Of a DNA stretch of 64,000 bases, positions 12,077-23,296 are shown in pieces. The notes beneath the pieces were generated by a model that worked only from the letters and a program-made list of their open reading frames with translations, ran no database searches and was not told where the DNA came from. Numbering within the stretch: the stretch's first letter is position 1; the number at the start of each line of letters is the position of its first letter. Source of the DNA: Branchipolynoe longqiensis. Lineage: Eukaryota; Annelida; Polychaeta; Phyllodocida; Polynoidae. Location: NCBI GenBank assembly GCA_030323885.1, contig CM059198.1, positions 57,686,917-57,750,916 on the forward strand, written 5' to 3'. Position numbers and translations under genes: made by a program.

Positions 12077-12499
12077 TTAGAATAGAATATCCAGCTGAGT
12101 GCGCATGATGCAGAAACCACGCTCCAGCCGAGAATTGCTTCCCGCATTTCCGGTTAATTTGGCGAGGGGTCCTGGTACTGACAAATCACCGACTCAGTAC
12201 CCTGAGCGCTGTGATATCAGATTTTTCTGGAGTTTCGGGGGCGTGGGGGGGGGGGGGGGGGCATGCCCCCCCCCCCCATCCCCACACCAAACAGTATATG
12301 TGCTAACAACTTGTGTTGCTCTTTACGGTGTGTAAGTGTGATTCGTTGCTGTATTCCTCTATTATCGCTCACCGGTGTCTGTCAGAAAGGGCTCCCTTTC
12401 AGGGTAGTGCAAGTATAAGACAACCTCAGAATAGCTAATTCTTTTTTTGTGATGAATCTCCTCGACTTATATTCGAGTATACACTGTTGATCATATAAA

Positions 12500-13585
12500 G
12501 ATGCACCGGATGCGGTGGCAGAATCAGTAGAGTGCAGGCTTCCAGTGCGAAATGTCGGGAGTTCGAATCCCAGCCGAGTCAAACAGGTATCTTATAAAAT
12601 TGATACTCATTGCTCTCTAGCATTTCACTCAGCATTATGGCCCTGTCACACTAAGACGTGACAACGTCAGCGTAGGCAGAACGTGAAAATAAGTATTTTA
12701 CGTCGAAGTTATCGGCGTAATATGCAAATTGTGGACGTGAATGCCGCGTAGTTGACGTGAGCGTAACGTGAAAGTAACGTCGGCGTAACGTGAGCATAAT
12801 GTGACCGTAACGTGAGCGTAACGTGACCGTAAAGTGATCTAAAAGTACAAAACAGCCGTCGCAGGGTAGATGTCTGGGTATATAAGGCTGGGGTTCGGAT
12901 CACGTTAGTCACGTTATCAAAATGCTACGCGATCGTCAATGACGTGAACTACGTCACGACACATTCGCAACACGTTATAACGACGTTATCGACCCGTCAT
13001 CGTAACGCTCGGCCGACGTTCCGTTACGTCCGAGCCCCGTTAATTGAACGCTGCCCACACGTTGCTCCCACCCGGGCCGTCGCTCTGACGTGACATAACG
13101 TGACTCTAACGTCATTTATGCTGCTATAACGATCGCGGAACGTCTACCTAACGTCATTGTCACGTCATCCCGACGTAGCGGATTCACGTTGAGATACGTC
13201 GAAAGTTTTGAACATGTCCAAAACCTTGACGTAACTCGACGTAACACGGCGTAATGTGACGTAGCTCGACGTCAGTCTAACGTCATTATGATGTCATCAT
13301 AACATAATCCAACGTACATCAACGTAATGCCGAAATATCACCACGTTACACTCACGTTCGCTCATTACGTCATAGTGTGACAGGGGTATTAAATAGGATA
13401 GGACAATGACTAGTTAGCTCAGTGTCAGGATAATGTGACAGTGTGGGATATCAGGTAATGGTGCTGACGGATTGGTCTCCCAGCGGGGCAGGTTTATAAA
13501 GTCCCCATGAGTGTGCACTGTCACAACTTGGTACCCGTCCTGATATGATCTTAGATGTTGCGATGATGTAAAACAACAACACACA
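12500..13585 (+). mobile_element. S1 SINE (alternative head) interrupted by a MITE
   Basis: Head and first body at 12500-12637, remaining body and AACAACAACAC tail at 13389-13585. The gap is exactly the TTA-MITE at 12638-13388. Confidence 0.82.
12638..13388. mobile_element. TTA-MITE a (ACGT-rich), nested in a SINE
   Basis: Ends are GGCCCTGTCACACTA and TAGTGTGACAGGGG, flanked by TTA on both sides. The 751 bp interior is saturated with GACGT/AACGT motifs on both strands, for example CGTAACGTGAGCGTAACGTG. A PIF/Harbinger-type origin fits the 3 bp TTA/TAA duplication. Confidence 0.82.
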
Positions 13586-13676
13586 AACAGAGGGTCTTGG
13601 ATAACATCTGGATTGTTCCTAAGTAGGCAAACTCCAGCTGGAAGGTTGCTACTATAGCTAGATGCAAGAAACGGTT

Positions 13677-14002
13677 TTGTTTTGTTTGATGTTGTACGTC
13701 CTAGTAATATCTAAGGTCATATCAGGACGGGTACTGACTTATGACAGTGTGCACTCATGGCGACTTTATAGTGCTACCAGGCCGCCAGCACCATGACCTG
13801 ATATCCCACTCAGTCACAATATCCTGACACTGAGCCAACCAGTCCGGGCCCTATCCTAATAATGCGGAGTGCCAGGCTGGGAAGCGAAAAGTATCAAGCT
13901 TAAGCCATTGGGTTGATTCGACCAGGGTTCGAACCCACGACCCCACGATCGACCAACACGGCAGACGGACGCTCTAACTCATTCGGCCATCCCGTCTAGT
14001 CC
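13677..14002 (-). mobile_element. S1 SINE, full length
   Basis: Tail at 13677, head ending CATTCGGCCATCCCGTCTAG at ~14000. Confidence 0.85.
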
Positions 14003-14675
14003 AAGAAACGGTTAACACCCATCACTCGGGCCACAATTTTAAATTTCACATTTTAAAAAGTCAGTTATTTTAGGAGGGCCAACTACAGGTTGTATCTTCG
14101 AACAATAATTGTTTTTTATATTTCTACTTTTTTTGTTCATTGCTCCATAACCATATACTCACATGAAAAGTGGAATTAGTGAGAATTAAAAAGATTTTCT
14201 GGTAAAAATCGTTCAATTAAACAACATTTTTGGAATGCCCTATATTTAGTTTTGCGTCTGAACTCTTCATATATTTAGATAATCATACATCCATATATAA
14301 TTAGATAATTGTAAGCAGTAAACATGAATGAAATCAATTCACAAAAATAGATCTCCGTTTTAAATAAGATGAGGTGAGACTGCATACCTACTCCGATATG
14401 CCTTTTTCTTTCCATCCTGGGCTACCTCTCTATTGATGATATTCAACTGGTTAGACCTGGCCGTTCTCTGATTCTGTTATAGCTTATTTTTCTTTGTATT
14501 TTCTGTCTTTATTCGCCATTGATATATTCGGCAGGCCAGAGTGGGCGATGAATTATTCAAACGGCCACCGGCCGCGGTGCCACCTATATTAGATTATGGG
14601 AACTACCATACAACCCATACTGATACGCTTGCAGCGGGAAATATTCCTTTTCGGCCAACAGATCGGGAAAGAATG

Positions 14676-14870
14676 AGTAGGACAAATCTGTTTGTGAGTA
14701 GAACAGATGCAAGTTTGTGAGTTGATCATATGCAGTTTTTCAGTACATCAGATCTGTTCATGAGTAGAACATATCTGTTTGTGAAGCACAGGTATTTTTG
14801 TGACAGAACATAATCTTTGTCAGTACAACATGTATGTGTGTGAGTAGAATATATATATGGGTATGTAGGT
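14676..14870 (+). repeat. ~27-32 bp minisatellite (CTGTTTGTGAGTAGAACA)
   Basis: Recurring (A)TCTGTTTGTGAGTAGAACA units, interrupted by S2 copy 2 and resuming at 15293-15325. Confidence 0.7.
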
Positions 14871-15293
14871 ATTGCAGGTATTGCAATACCTCAGGGAGTT
14901 TGATGCCCCTGCCCTGCAGAGTTGTAAACCACTGCCTTGTGGTACAGGTTATTGACAGAACCGAAGGCTAAGGGAGCAAACCCTAAACAGAAAACCATGT
15001 GAATGTGGCAGCATTAAGGGCGGTTGATGTATGGAACTCCCAACATCTCCTGACCAGCCACAGCAGGGACAAATAGTTTTGCGCCTGTCTTGACATGTTC
15101 TTGCCGGTGTGAAACCTCTACTTGCTCCCCGAGAGAGTGCCGCTGGTAACTTGCAAAAGCCAGCAGCACTGCAACACTTTTGCAGGCAGCTTTCATGAAA
15201 TGTACAATGGCAAGAGCTAACTGGAGAGCAGCAGTCAAGTAATGAAAGCAGTCTTTGTCACATCACGACTGACAGCATGATGATGATGATGAT
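14858..15293 (+). mobile_element. S2 short interspersed repeat, copy 2
   Basis: Full-length, from GGTATTGCAATACCTCAGGG to the (ATG)n tail, inserted in a minisatellite whose units resume at 15293. Confidence 0.8.
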
Positions 15294-15880
15294 ATATGTT
15301 TGTGACTAGAACATTTGTGACTAGTCAATTTTAATTCTCCTTAATTCCATATTGGTTATGAAGCAATGAACAATACAAAAGAGGAATGTAACCAATAATA
15401 TTTTGACGGTTTTAGTCCAATGCTTAAGTCTATTTTTGGATTGGCTTTTACGGAGATTTGCACCTGAAGTCTTCGTATGTTTGCCGTCCAATGGCCGAGG
15501 GTCCGAACATCAGTGTCCTAGAGTGGCGTTAAAAATAAAACAAGCTTTACTTTTACTTTTACTAGTTAGCCAGACGGACTTATATGTTAGACACGTCTGC
15601 CCCTGAGAGAGATATATCTGCTCGTGACTCGGACATATCGACTCACTAGTCAGACAGTTTGTGTCGTTGGTCACACATTCCAGCTGCCAGGATTCCCTTA
15701 TCTGCTCAACCATTCCTTATCACCGATAAGGCCAGAGCCCTCCTGGGTGGCCAGGTGAGCGAACATGACACCCGCGGACGGATTCTGCACCGGAAGGCAC
15801 GGCAGGCTCACCGGCCGGGCGAGTGTCTGGGTCGGTTTGGATGTGTGTGTGTGTGGGGGTGGGGGGGTGGAGAGGCCGAA

Positions 15881-16139
15881 TCAGCCATTGCGAGTTGTCC
15901 AAAATCTGGGGCAATCTAGAAGCGGCCAAAAATTGATGTAGGTTTTGATTTTGTACGGAGGTAGCAGGCACGGTTTGTGGGTGTGTGGCTGTGTGTGGGC
16001 GAGTGTGAGGGTGTGGGTGTGGTTGTGGGTGTCGGAGGGGTAAATGCTGACGCATTGCCAATTGTCCAAAAACAAGAGCAATCTAGAAGCATTCAAAACC
16101 GGATGTAGGCCTTGATTTTGTAAGGAAGTAGGCGGCACA
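15881..16139 (+). repeat. ~95 bp direct repeat separated by GT-rich sequence
   Basis: 15881-15976 and 16044-16139 share GAGCAATCTAGAAGC or GGCAATCTAGAAGC, then GATGTAGG..TTGATTTTGTA and AGGTAG. Between them lies GTGTGGG-rich DNA. Confidence 0.75.
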
Positions 16140-16253
16140 CCTACTATAGTTACAACTTTATATGGAAAATCCATTTGGTTCCAGGTATGTCAATAAGCTT
16201 GCCAACTTGTCAACAAACGTTATATATGGTTGCTTAGCAGCAGCCCTGTCCAA

Positions 16254-17032
16254 TAGACCTATTTCAATATTTACTAACATCGTTTATGCACGCGCAGCTT
16301 GGCTGCAGAACAAAGGCACACTGCCATTGAGTTTGCCGTTACGCGGAGTGAAAAACGTCAGTTTTATTCAAAATTGATAGAAATGCAGAACCCTAACCAT
16401 ATCAATTTAATATAAATCTTGTTGGTAGACATGTTTTCTATATGTATTCCAAACAGTTTGTATCTAAGTCTTGTAGTTTTAGAAATATTTCACTTTTTCT
16501 GTATGAAGATTGGCCACAGCCATTGACAATGCATTGAGTTTGCCAATATGCACAGTTCAAAACGTCAATTTTATTCAAAATTAGAAGAAATTCAGAACCC
16601 TAACCTTATAAATTTAATATAATCTGTTTGTTGAATATGGTTTCTATATGTATTCCAAACGGTTTGTATCTAAGTGGTGTATTTTTAGAGATATTTCACT
16701 TTTTCCATATGAAGATTGCTCACGGCCATTGACAATGCATTGATTCATTGAGTCGGCCGATACATGCAGTTCAAAACGTAAATTTTATTCAAAAGTAATA
16801 GAAATACAGAACCCTACCAATATACATTTAATATAAACTGTTTCTTAAATATGTGTATATATGTGTTCCCAGTGGTTTGTTTTTAGGTGGTGTGGTTCTA
16901 GAGATATTTCATTTGTTCTCTATGAAGATTGCTCATAGCCATTGAGTTTGCAGTGTGACAGTGTGTCATCTTGCAGCCAAGCAGCGCCGACACTGACCTA
17001 CATACCCATGCTGACGTCATATGAAATAGGTC
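16254..17032. mobile_element. Inverted-repeat element with internal satellite
   Basis: Left AATAGACCTATTTCA and GCAGCTTGGCTGCAG face right TGCAGCCAAGCAGC and ATGAAATAGGTCTA. Between them lie three ~205 bp tandem units. Confidence 0.7.
16322..16950 (+). repeat. ~205 bp tandem repeat, three copies
   Basis: Units start at ~16322, ~16529 and ~16735. Shared blocks include GCCATTGAGTTTGCC, TTTTATTCAAAA, CAGAACCCTA, ATATGTATTCCAAAC and GAGATATTTCACTTTTTC. Confidence 0.85.
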
Positions 17033-17039
17033 TAAAGAC

Positions 17040-17166
17040 AATATTTCAGGGAGTTACTCAGTCGGGAGGTACTATATGTCTCAACGTGAGTGCCTACTGG
17101 CATACATCGGTACTGGTCCTGATAGGATACTAGATGTTGCTAGGATGTATAACCCCACCAAGATAA
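17040..17166 (+). mobile_element. S1 SINE, 3' part
   Basis: Diverged body segment with ACTGGTCCTGATAGGATACT and a short tail, directly after the satellite-bearing element. Confidence 0.6.
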
Positions 17167-17879
17167 ACAAACACAGATCACATGTGCTCACACAGAACGG
17201 TAATATTTAGGAATGTGTGATACATGTCAGTGTTATTGGTTATGTGATAGCCTACGTTTAAATTGCATCTCCAACTGATGAAAACATTTTTAATAAGGGC
17301 AAGACCGCAAACACTGGAATGACACATCAGTTTTCCATCGCAGACACTCAACAGTCCTGCCGGTTGTCACAACGCTCTCCAAGCAGATTCTTAGACTGGA
17401 TTGCACTGAATTAGGATGTGGACACAGGTGTGTCTTAAAGGTACCTAGTCCGATAAAACCAGCAAATTGTCAAAACCGAATGACTTATCTATATTTCATC
17501 ATGCATGCCTAACTTAGATACTGCATCACTTATTAAGCATTTGTTTCCATATACAATGAAATGCCGAGTCAATGTGATATGTAAATATGAGTAGGCTAGT
17601 CTAGTAATAAGAGTAGAAAAAGACAAATATATAATATACCAAGAAAATATTTAAAAAAACTAACATAGATTACTAACCATACTAAGCAACCACTTACCCG
17701 CTACTGTAATACAGGCAATCAAACACCTTACCAGCTACTGTGTGATAAGATAACTCCACCACAACAGCTGGCCAGCATTGAAAACAAGCCTGAGTATTCA
17801 AGCTTATATGCTATGGACAGTATAAACACAGCCTCAATACATACCAAAAATAAAAAAAATAAAAAAATAGGCCCTTTTC

Positions 17880-18052
17880 CTGGTGAATCTCATGGTGTCA
17901 GATTGTTAGCATGCTTGCCAACATTATGTGTCCTTGTTTGCACTACAAATATCACCAATGTTAGCCATTTAAGATCAAATATGCTTCAAACTAAAATAAG
18001 GTAGATAATAGCCATTACTTTACTCAAAACCATTGGACTATGCAACTCTAAA
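17880..18052 (+). repeat. D repeat, copy 1
   Basis: GCATGCTTGCCAA near the start, CTTCAAACTAAAATAAGGTA in the middle, CATTGGACTATGCAACTCTA at the end. Confidence 0.7.
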
Positions 18053-18239
18053 GTGAGTGTGCTGGGAGAGTGAAGAGTCATTCTCCATGTTATCAATGCT
18101 ATCTGATGCCGGTGGCATCGACGTAGACTCAGACCTCTCCGGCTCCTCCTGGTGCCCCAACCGTTTCACTTCCCAGCAGACCCTGCTGGAGGCGCGCCAA
18201 CACCAAAACTTGGTTTTGCCAATTCTTGCCTTTTGGTTA

Positions 18240-18395
18240 AAGTTATAAAGTCCGATAGTTTTCAGTTTCTGACATATTTCTGAGATAAATACATATAAAA
18301 GGTGCGTCGTTATAACATACCTTAGTTTACTTTGAAGGAACCTTTATTTAAATGACTAACTTTTGAGATATTTGAAGTGCATGAACTACATTGAC
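18240..18395 (-). repeat. D repeat, copy 2 (inverted)
   Basis: TATAAAGTCCGATAGTTTTC through TCAGTTTCTGACATATTTCT, the reverse complement of the D repeat 3' part. A GGCAAGCATGGC scrap of the other end is at 18606. Confidence 0.65.
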
Positions 18396-18845
18396 TGGTG
18401 CTGTACATTATACAGCAGGAGCCACTCCCTTAATTCTACAGGATAGGTGATGTAACTAATACAGAACTTTTTATTGAGAGTGTCAATTCTAATAGTAAGA
18501 TGGCCGGAAGACCAGAGCTCCGGCACTGACAAATGTCATATTCAGATGAATAAATACTTTACCAAAAAATAAATAAACCCAATAAAAACATAGACGCATA
18601 ATGTTGGCAAGCATGGCACAACTCTAAAATAATTGTCTTTTGCAGTAAGATGTTCTATTTAATTGTCTCATCATTCCAATCTGTGTTGTGACAAAGGTGT
18701 AATACATGTACCAGTATCTAAGTTAGATATGTAGAATCAAAGCTAGATCATTATTGTGATTTTGACAATTTGATGCGTTCATTGAAATATGCATCCACAT
18801 CTAAACCTAATTTAGAAAGAAAAACCTCCGATGTGATTGATACCT

Positions 18846-18992
18846 GTCAACATACGGGGGAGGTGAGCCCGGTGTAAGGTGGCACCACGGTAAAGTGTTG
18901 AGCCCTATGCCGTATAACAATTCCCCTATGTATCTTTGTACTCGCATAATATGCTATATATTATTTCTATGAACACAAGACAAACAATCAAA
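18846..18992. mobile_element. Diverged Ngaro-like terminal repeat
   Basis: It contains a GGTGGCACCACGG palindrome and CTTTGTACTCGCATAATATG, resembling the termini at 26702 and 26912. Confidence 0.35.
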
Positions 18993-18999
18993 TACATTT

Positions 19000-19904
19000 C
19001 GGAGTGAACTGTCTCTGGCTGGCCCAACATCTGCCATATTTATTTTAAACAAAATTATTGTGACCTACTCGCCCCTGCACCTCTACCACCAGCTATATGC
19101 CTCCCCAAGCTGACCAATGCACCACCATTAACACAGAGTCAGGTGCATTCCAGGCAGCTCCAGCAGTATCACCCACTATCTTCTACAACGTTCCCAGAAT
19201 AATATACCGTATACCAGGGGAGGTTCAATAACCATAGACCATGCATCTTATACATGGTCCTTGTAATTGAAACCGGTGTTGATATAGTGATGAACATTTG
19301 AAATAATTAGCATTGTCGATGTTGTTCGCAACATGGGTAATGGAACAAGGCGGAGTCGGATCCCTTTCATCGGCCGCTGGCGCCACCTATATTCAAACTC
19401 CAGCACTAATGTTGACATCGACGTCTAACGACAAGCAGGTCTTTTCGAACTAAGCAGTAAGCACGCTAGAGCTGGTGGACGTGCATATGTAAATAAATAT
19501 GACGTCGACAGATGAAAACTGATACAAAATAGCGAGAATTTGGCGGGATCGGGGCGGCTAGCTAATATATAATGCGGGCAAAACCCAAACTTGGACAATA
19601 CAACCTAGGCGGCGGATGGCGATGGACAATCTACTCTGCCATCCCGCACACCCTACAATAAGAGACTAAAAACTATAGGGTTAAAGCATCTCGGGGCCTT
19701 CTCTCTCATTATACTCAAGCATGTACAAATGACAATTTGTTCATTAAATAAATCCAAATATATACCATTTATCCGTGTCCGCGTTGTTCAATGGGGACCT
19801 TTCATGAGCCAGTTCGCTCGCTAAGCGCTAGGTGGCAGCACCCGTTCCCGGTCCTAGCAAATCGTGTGTGTTCTGGCTGATTCAGAATAGTTCATTAGTA
19901 AACC
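19000..19904. other. Upstream region of the nuclease gene
   Basis: No ORF of note. It should contain the promoter and left transposon end, but I could not define a TATA box or inverted repeat with confidence. Confidence 0.4.
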
Positions 19905-22544
19905 ATGGCTTGCAGAATTACATTTAAACCTTTTGGAGAGATGACCATACCAGAGCTAAAAGGCGAATTAAGAAAGAGGAATGCTAAGTTGTCGGGCAAG
20001 AAACACCAATTAGTCGAGAGGTAAGTGAAAAACAAACAAAAAAGTAATCAAATTTGAGTTGTATTTACTCAAGTGAGCGATAATACATGAATGTTCCATA
20101 AAGACCCACTTCATAGACCCCGTTTTAGCCATGTTTATCCAGAAACATGTTGAATATTATAGATGGGACGGTGCAAACATGTAGGACGGTGCAAACATTA
20201 AACCTGCATGTGCATGTTTCCTACATGTTTGGACCGTCCTATATGTTTGCACGAACCCATTTCTTCATATATCATATATGGACACTGCTTCCTAACAGGT
20301 AGTTGCTTTTGATAGTGGTTGGAGCACATGTTTGGACCGTCCTACTCTGGATGTCACACAAACATTGTACACTAATACTTAAGATATGATAGGCTTTGCA
20401 TATGCTAAGCATAGGTTGCCACATAGGAGGGAACACTGAGTCGTTTTAATAGAATCTGTTACTGTAGAAGCCTATGGTATCAAAGTTTTGGCATGCTTGC
20501 CAAAATTATTTTCCCATGTTTGAATTTCAAATGTCTCAAAAGGTAGCCATTTCAATTAAAAGTTACTTCAAACTAAAGTAAGGTAGATTATAATGATCAA
20601 TTTAATATATTTATCTCAGAAAAATGTCAGAAACTCAAAACCATCGGACTATGCAACTTTAACAGGCTGCATTGGCATTGCAGATCATCTAGATACTCTG
20701 ATACTGTGGTAGTGTTTGTACGCATTGATAATAGTGATCAGTACCATTGATCAGTGATCAGTGGTGTTAATTCCCTTTCAGTATTTATTTTCAACATTCA
20801 TATTGTATTAAAAACAATTCCAGGTTGGAAGCTTATGACCGAAACGCCAACTTTGGGCAGGTGGTGGTGGCAGATACGTTCAACATGACACTACCAGATG
20901 AATCATCTTACAAGGACATCAATTCAGAAAGCAAGGTGAAATGAGGGATACTTTTTATTCACTCATAACTCTGTAACAGAGTGGTCCATGTGTTTGTTGT
21001 GAAATATAATATGTTATCCTATGTATGTTCATAACATGGAGTGAGACTCAAATAAAATATTCCTTTACCTTTACATAAAAGTACATATGTAAAAGGTTCA
21101 AACCATTTAAAATGGGTGTTGGGAATCCATCTGACTACCATTACATGATTGAAGTAAAACATTAAATTTAGATTTCGCTCATACAAAATAAAATAACTAT
21201 GTTTATATGCCAGTTTATTTTCAGTTACCATCAGTCAATGAAGAACAGGTGAAATCGTACTTGAAGCTGTTTGATCAAGAATTGAGAGACAATAGTGTCG
21301 ACATGTACAAGGGCCACTTTCTGCTGTCTATCAGATGTTCTATGGAGACTGACTTCACATTTGTCTGTGGTCGCGTGTCGGCGGAATATTCAAAAAAACT
21401 TGTGTACAAAGTTGACATCAAAATTGATAGGCATGGAGTTGCGGTAGAATGTCAATGTCAATGTGCTGCAGGGATGGGTCCAGAGGCTCACTGCAAACAT
21501 GTGGCTGTTGCTTACTACGCCCTAACAAAAGTGAAGGAGGGAATATTAACTAAAGAAACGTGTACACAGCAGCTGCAAACATTCCATCAGGCAAAAAAAT
21601 ACACCGGTTCACCTGTTAAGATGCAGAATAAATCGGTTAGAACAAAATCTGGCAATAGCATGGAAGGTCTGAAAGACTTCGATCCACGACCTATTCAGCT
21701 GAGGAACATACCTGGGTACAGTGACCATTTTCGGTCAGTATGGCTCAATTCGTCTGCATCTGGACCCCCGATCCGGCAGTTGTATGGTCCTGCTAATGTG
21801 TATGGCATCACAAATGACCATGATTACTTGGCTAAATGTCCAGAAGAACTCTTCTTGGATTCTATGGGCATAACTACTATTACGGAGGAGGCATGTGTTG
21901 ATGTTGAAGCCAGAACGCGTGGCCAGAGCAACACAAAATCATGGAAGGAGGAGCGCCTGATCCGACTGCAGTCTTCGTCCTTTGGCAGAATTTGCAAAGC
22001 AACCCAGCGAACAGATTTTGACAAACTGGCAAAATCCCTTGCTGAACACAAGGACATCTCCTGTGAAGCTATTAAGCATGGTCGTAAATATGAGACTATT
22101 GCCCGAATAGCATACAGTGACCAGGTAAAAGTGCCTGTGAGAGATTCAGGCATCATCGTCTGTGCGGAGGCCCCTTTCCTTGGATGCTCACCAGATGGGC
22201 TAGTAGGAGACGAAGTACTGCTAGAAATCAAATGCCCCTATACAGCGCGAGACAAGGATATTTGTCCAGAGACTGTGCCTTATCTGGAAATGAACACAGA
22301 TGGATGTTTGCAACTGCACAAGAATCATGATTATTACTACCAGATAATGGGTGCTCTATTGTGTACAGGTCGGAAATCGTGTGATTTTGTTGTTTGGACA
22401 TTCAAGGGCATGAAAACACTCCACATTATGCGGGATGAACATTTCATATCAAATATGAAATCACAGTTGACCGAATTCTTCAACAACTATTTCAAGGTTG
22501 CTGTGTTGAACAAGTACTTGTACAAACAAAGTCACTTATTCTGA
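19905..22544 (+). CDS. SAP + SWIM zinc finger + YqaJ-type nuclease, transposon accessory protein
   Basis: Three exons, 19905-20020, 20824-20935 and 21225-22544, joined by GT-AG introns (donors GTAAGTG and GTGAAA, acceptors CAG), give 515 aa in one frame. Residues about 5-48 form a SAP-like DNA-binding motif (TIPELKGELRKRNAKLSGKK). Residues 150-176 hold a SWIM zinc finger, C154-x-C156-x9-C166-x-H168. Residues about 325-495 match the YqaJ/lambda exonuclease fold: E366, the GCSPDG motif with D400, E410-x-K412, and YYYQ ending at Q449. The family cuts or resects DNA with two metal ions. In a transposon it could process excised ends or donor breaks, but that is inference. The ATG at 19905 follows AACC and opens directly into the SAP motif. 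Intron 1 contains a dispersed repeat and four GGACGGT-type motifs. Exons 1 and 2 are short and would be missed by an ORF scan. All predicted nuclease residues are present. Confidence 0.82.
20165..20343. repeat. GGACGGT..AACATG motif cluster in intron 1
   Basis: Two forward copies, GGGACGGTGCAAACATG at 20165-20181 and a near-identical one at 20183-20198, face two reverse copies, CATGTTTGGACCGTCCT at 20224-20240 and 20327-20343. The same motif with slight changes forms two perfect hairpins inside the transposase intron (25786-25830 and 26050-26092). Confidence 0.8.
20455..20663 (+). repeat. D repeat, copy 3, in nuclease intron 1
   Basis: TTGGCATGCTTGCCAAAATT to CATCGGACTATGCAACTTTA. Confidence 0.75.
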
Positions 22545-22591
22545 GTGTTAAAGAGAGCTTTTTCTATGTACCTGCACTTACATGATTTGCA

Positions 22592-22851
22592 AAGATTGAT
22601 TGATTGATTGTTGGCTGCTTTACACCGTGTGGTCAGCATAGGCCATATTCACAGTGAGAACGGTTTGTTTTTTAATTCAAACCATCTCTTTTTACATGTA
22701 GAAGCTTACAATCAATTTATTGTCAAAAGACATTCATGCATTTTAAAAATCACAATCATATAATATCTGGCCACGGTAAATACAGATTCCAGATGAAAGT
22801 ATTTTCCATTGCTGGCAATTGTTTTATAAGCTTATATGAGGTGGTACAAAC
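22592..22851 (+). repeat. S4 dispersed repeat, copy in the nuclease 3' UTR
   Basis: It starts at (GATT)n, continues with GGCTGCTTTACACCG and ends at ATGAGGTGGTACAAAC. The same body is present in two pieces at 7928-8027 and 8726-8880. Confidence 0.7.
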
Positions 22852-23107
22852 TAGCTTCCCTCAAGAAGGCTAACATGTTTTCTTATTTTCATTGGGGGGG
22901 GGGGGTGGAGGGGGTCACCATTTGCAAAGATCATATAATTGTTAATACATTGTTCACATTAAAGCCAGGTAAGATATTACCAATTCTGTTTTACTTCATG
23001 AAAATGTAAAATATGAATTTTAACGGTGAAGTATACATGTGGAACTTCATATTGTATGTATGTGAGTGTGAAATATGATTGTGCAAGTACTGTAATTTTG
23101 GAACACC

Positions 23108-23113
23108 AATAAA
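23108..23113 (+). promoter_or_regulatory. Polyadenylation signal of the YqaJ-nuclease gene
   Basis: AATAAA lies 564 bp after the stop codon. An S4 repeat (22592-22851) sits in the predicted 3' UTR. Confidence 0.45.
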
Positions 23114-23151
23114 GAACATAAATCATTTGTAAAATTCCATTCAATATACAA

Positions 23152-23157
23152 TTTATT
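23152..23157 (-). promoter_or_regulatory. Polyadenylation signal of the transposase gene
   Basis: TTTATT on the + strand reads AATAAA on the - strand, 140 bp after the transposase stop codon. It faces the + strand signal at 23108, so the two transcripts end almost back to back. Confidence 0.5.
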
Positions 23158-23296
23158 CTAAGTTACCTATACTGTGATCCAATTTACATAATCGATTTGG
23201 TATGGCCCAATAGTACATACATTCACTCATTTACGTGACACTATATGTTATGTGCGCATCAGGGCTAATAACAAGTAAATATACACCAAAATCCTC

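Larger units (their letters stand above)
20021..20823 (+). other. Intron 1 of the YqaJ-nuclease gene
   Basis: The donor GTAAGTG starts at 20021 and the acceptor CAG ends at 20823; the frame is kept (phase 2). The intron holds four GGACGGTC/G-type motifs (20165-20343) and one copy of the D repeat (20455-20663). Confidence 0.8.

Noticed and set aside
21824..22231. 135-codon frame on the - strand
   Set aside because: Shadow of the YqaJ-nuclease exon.
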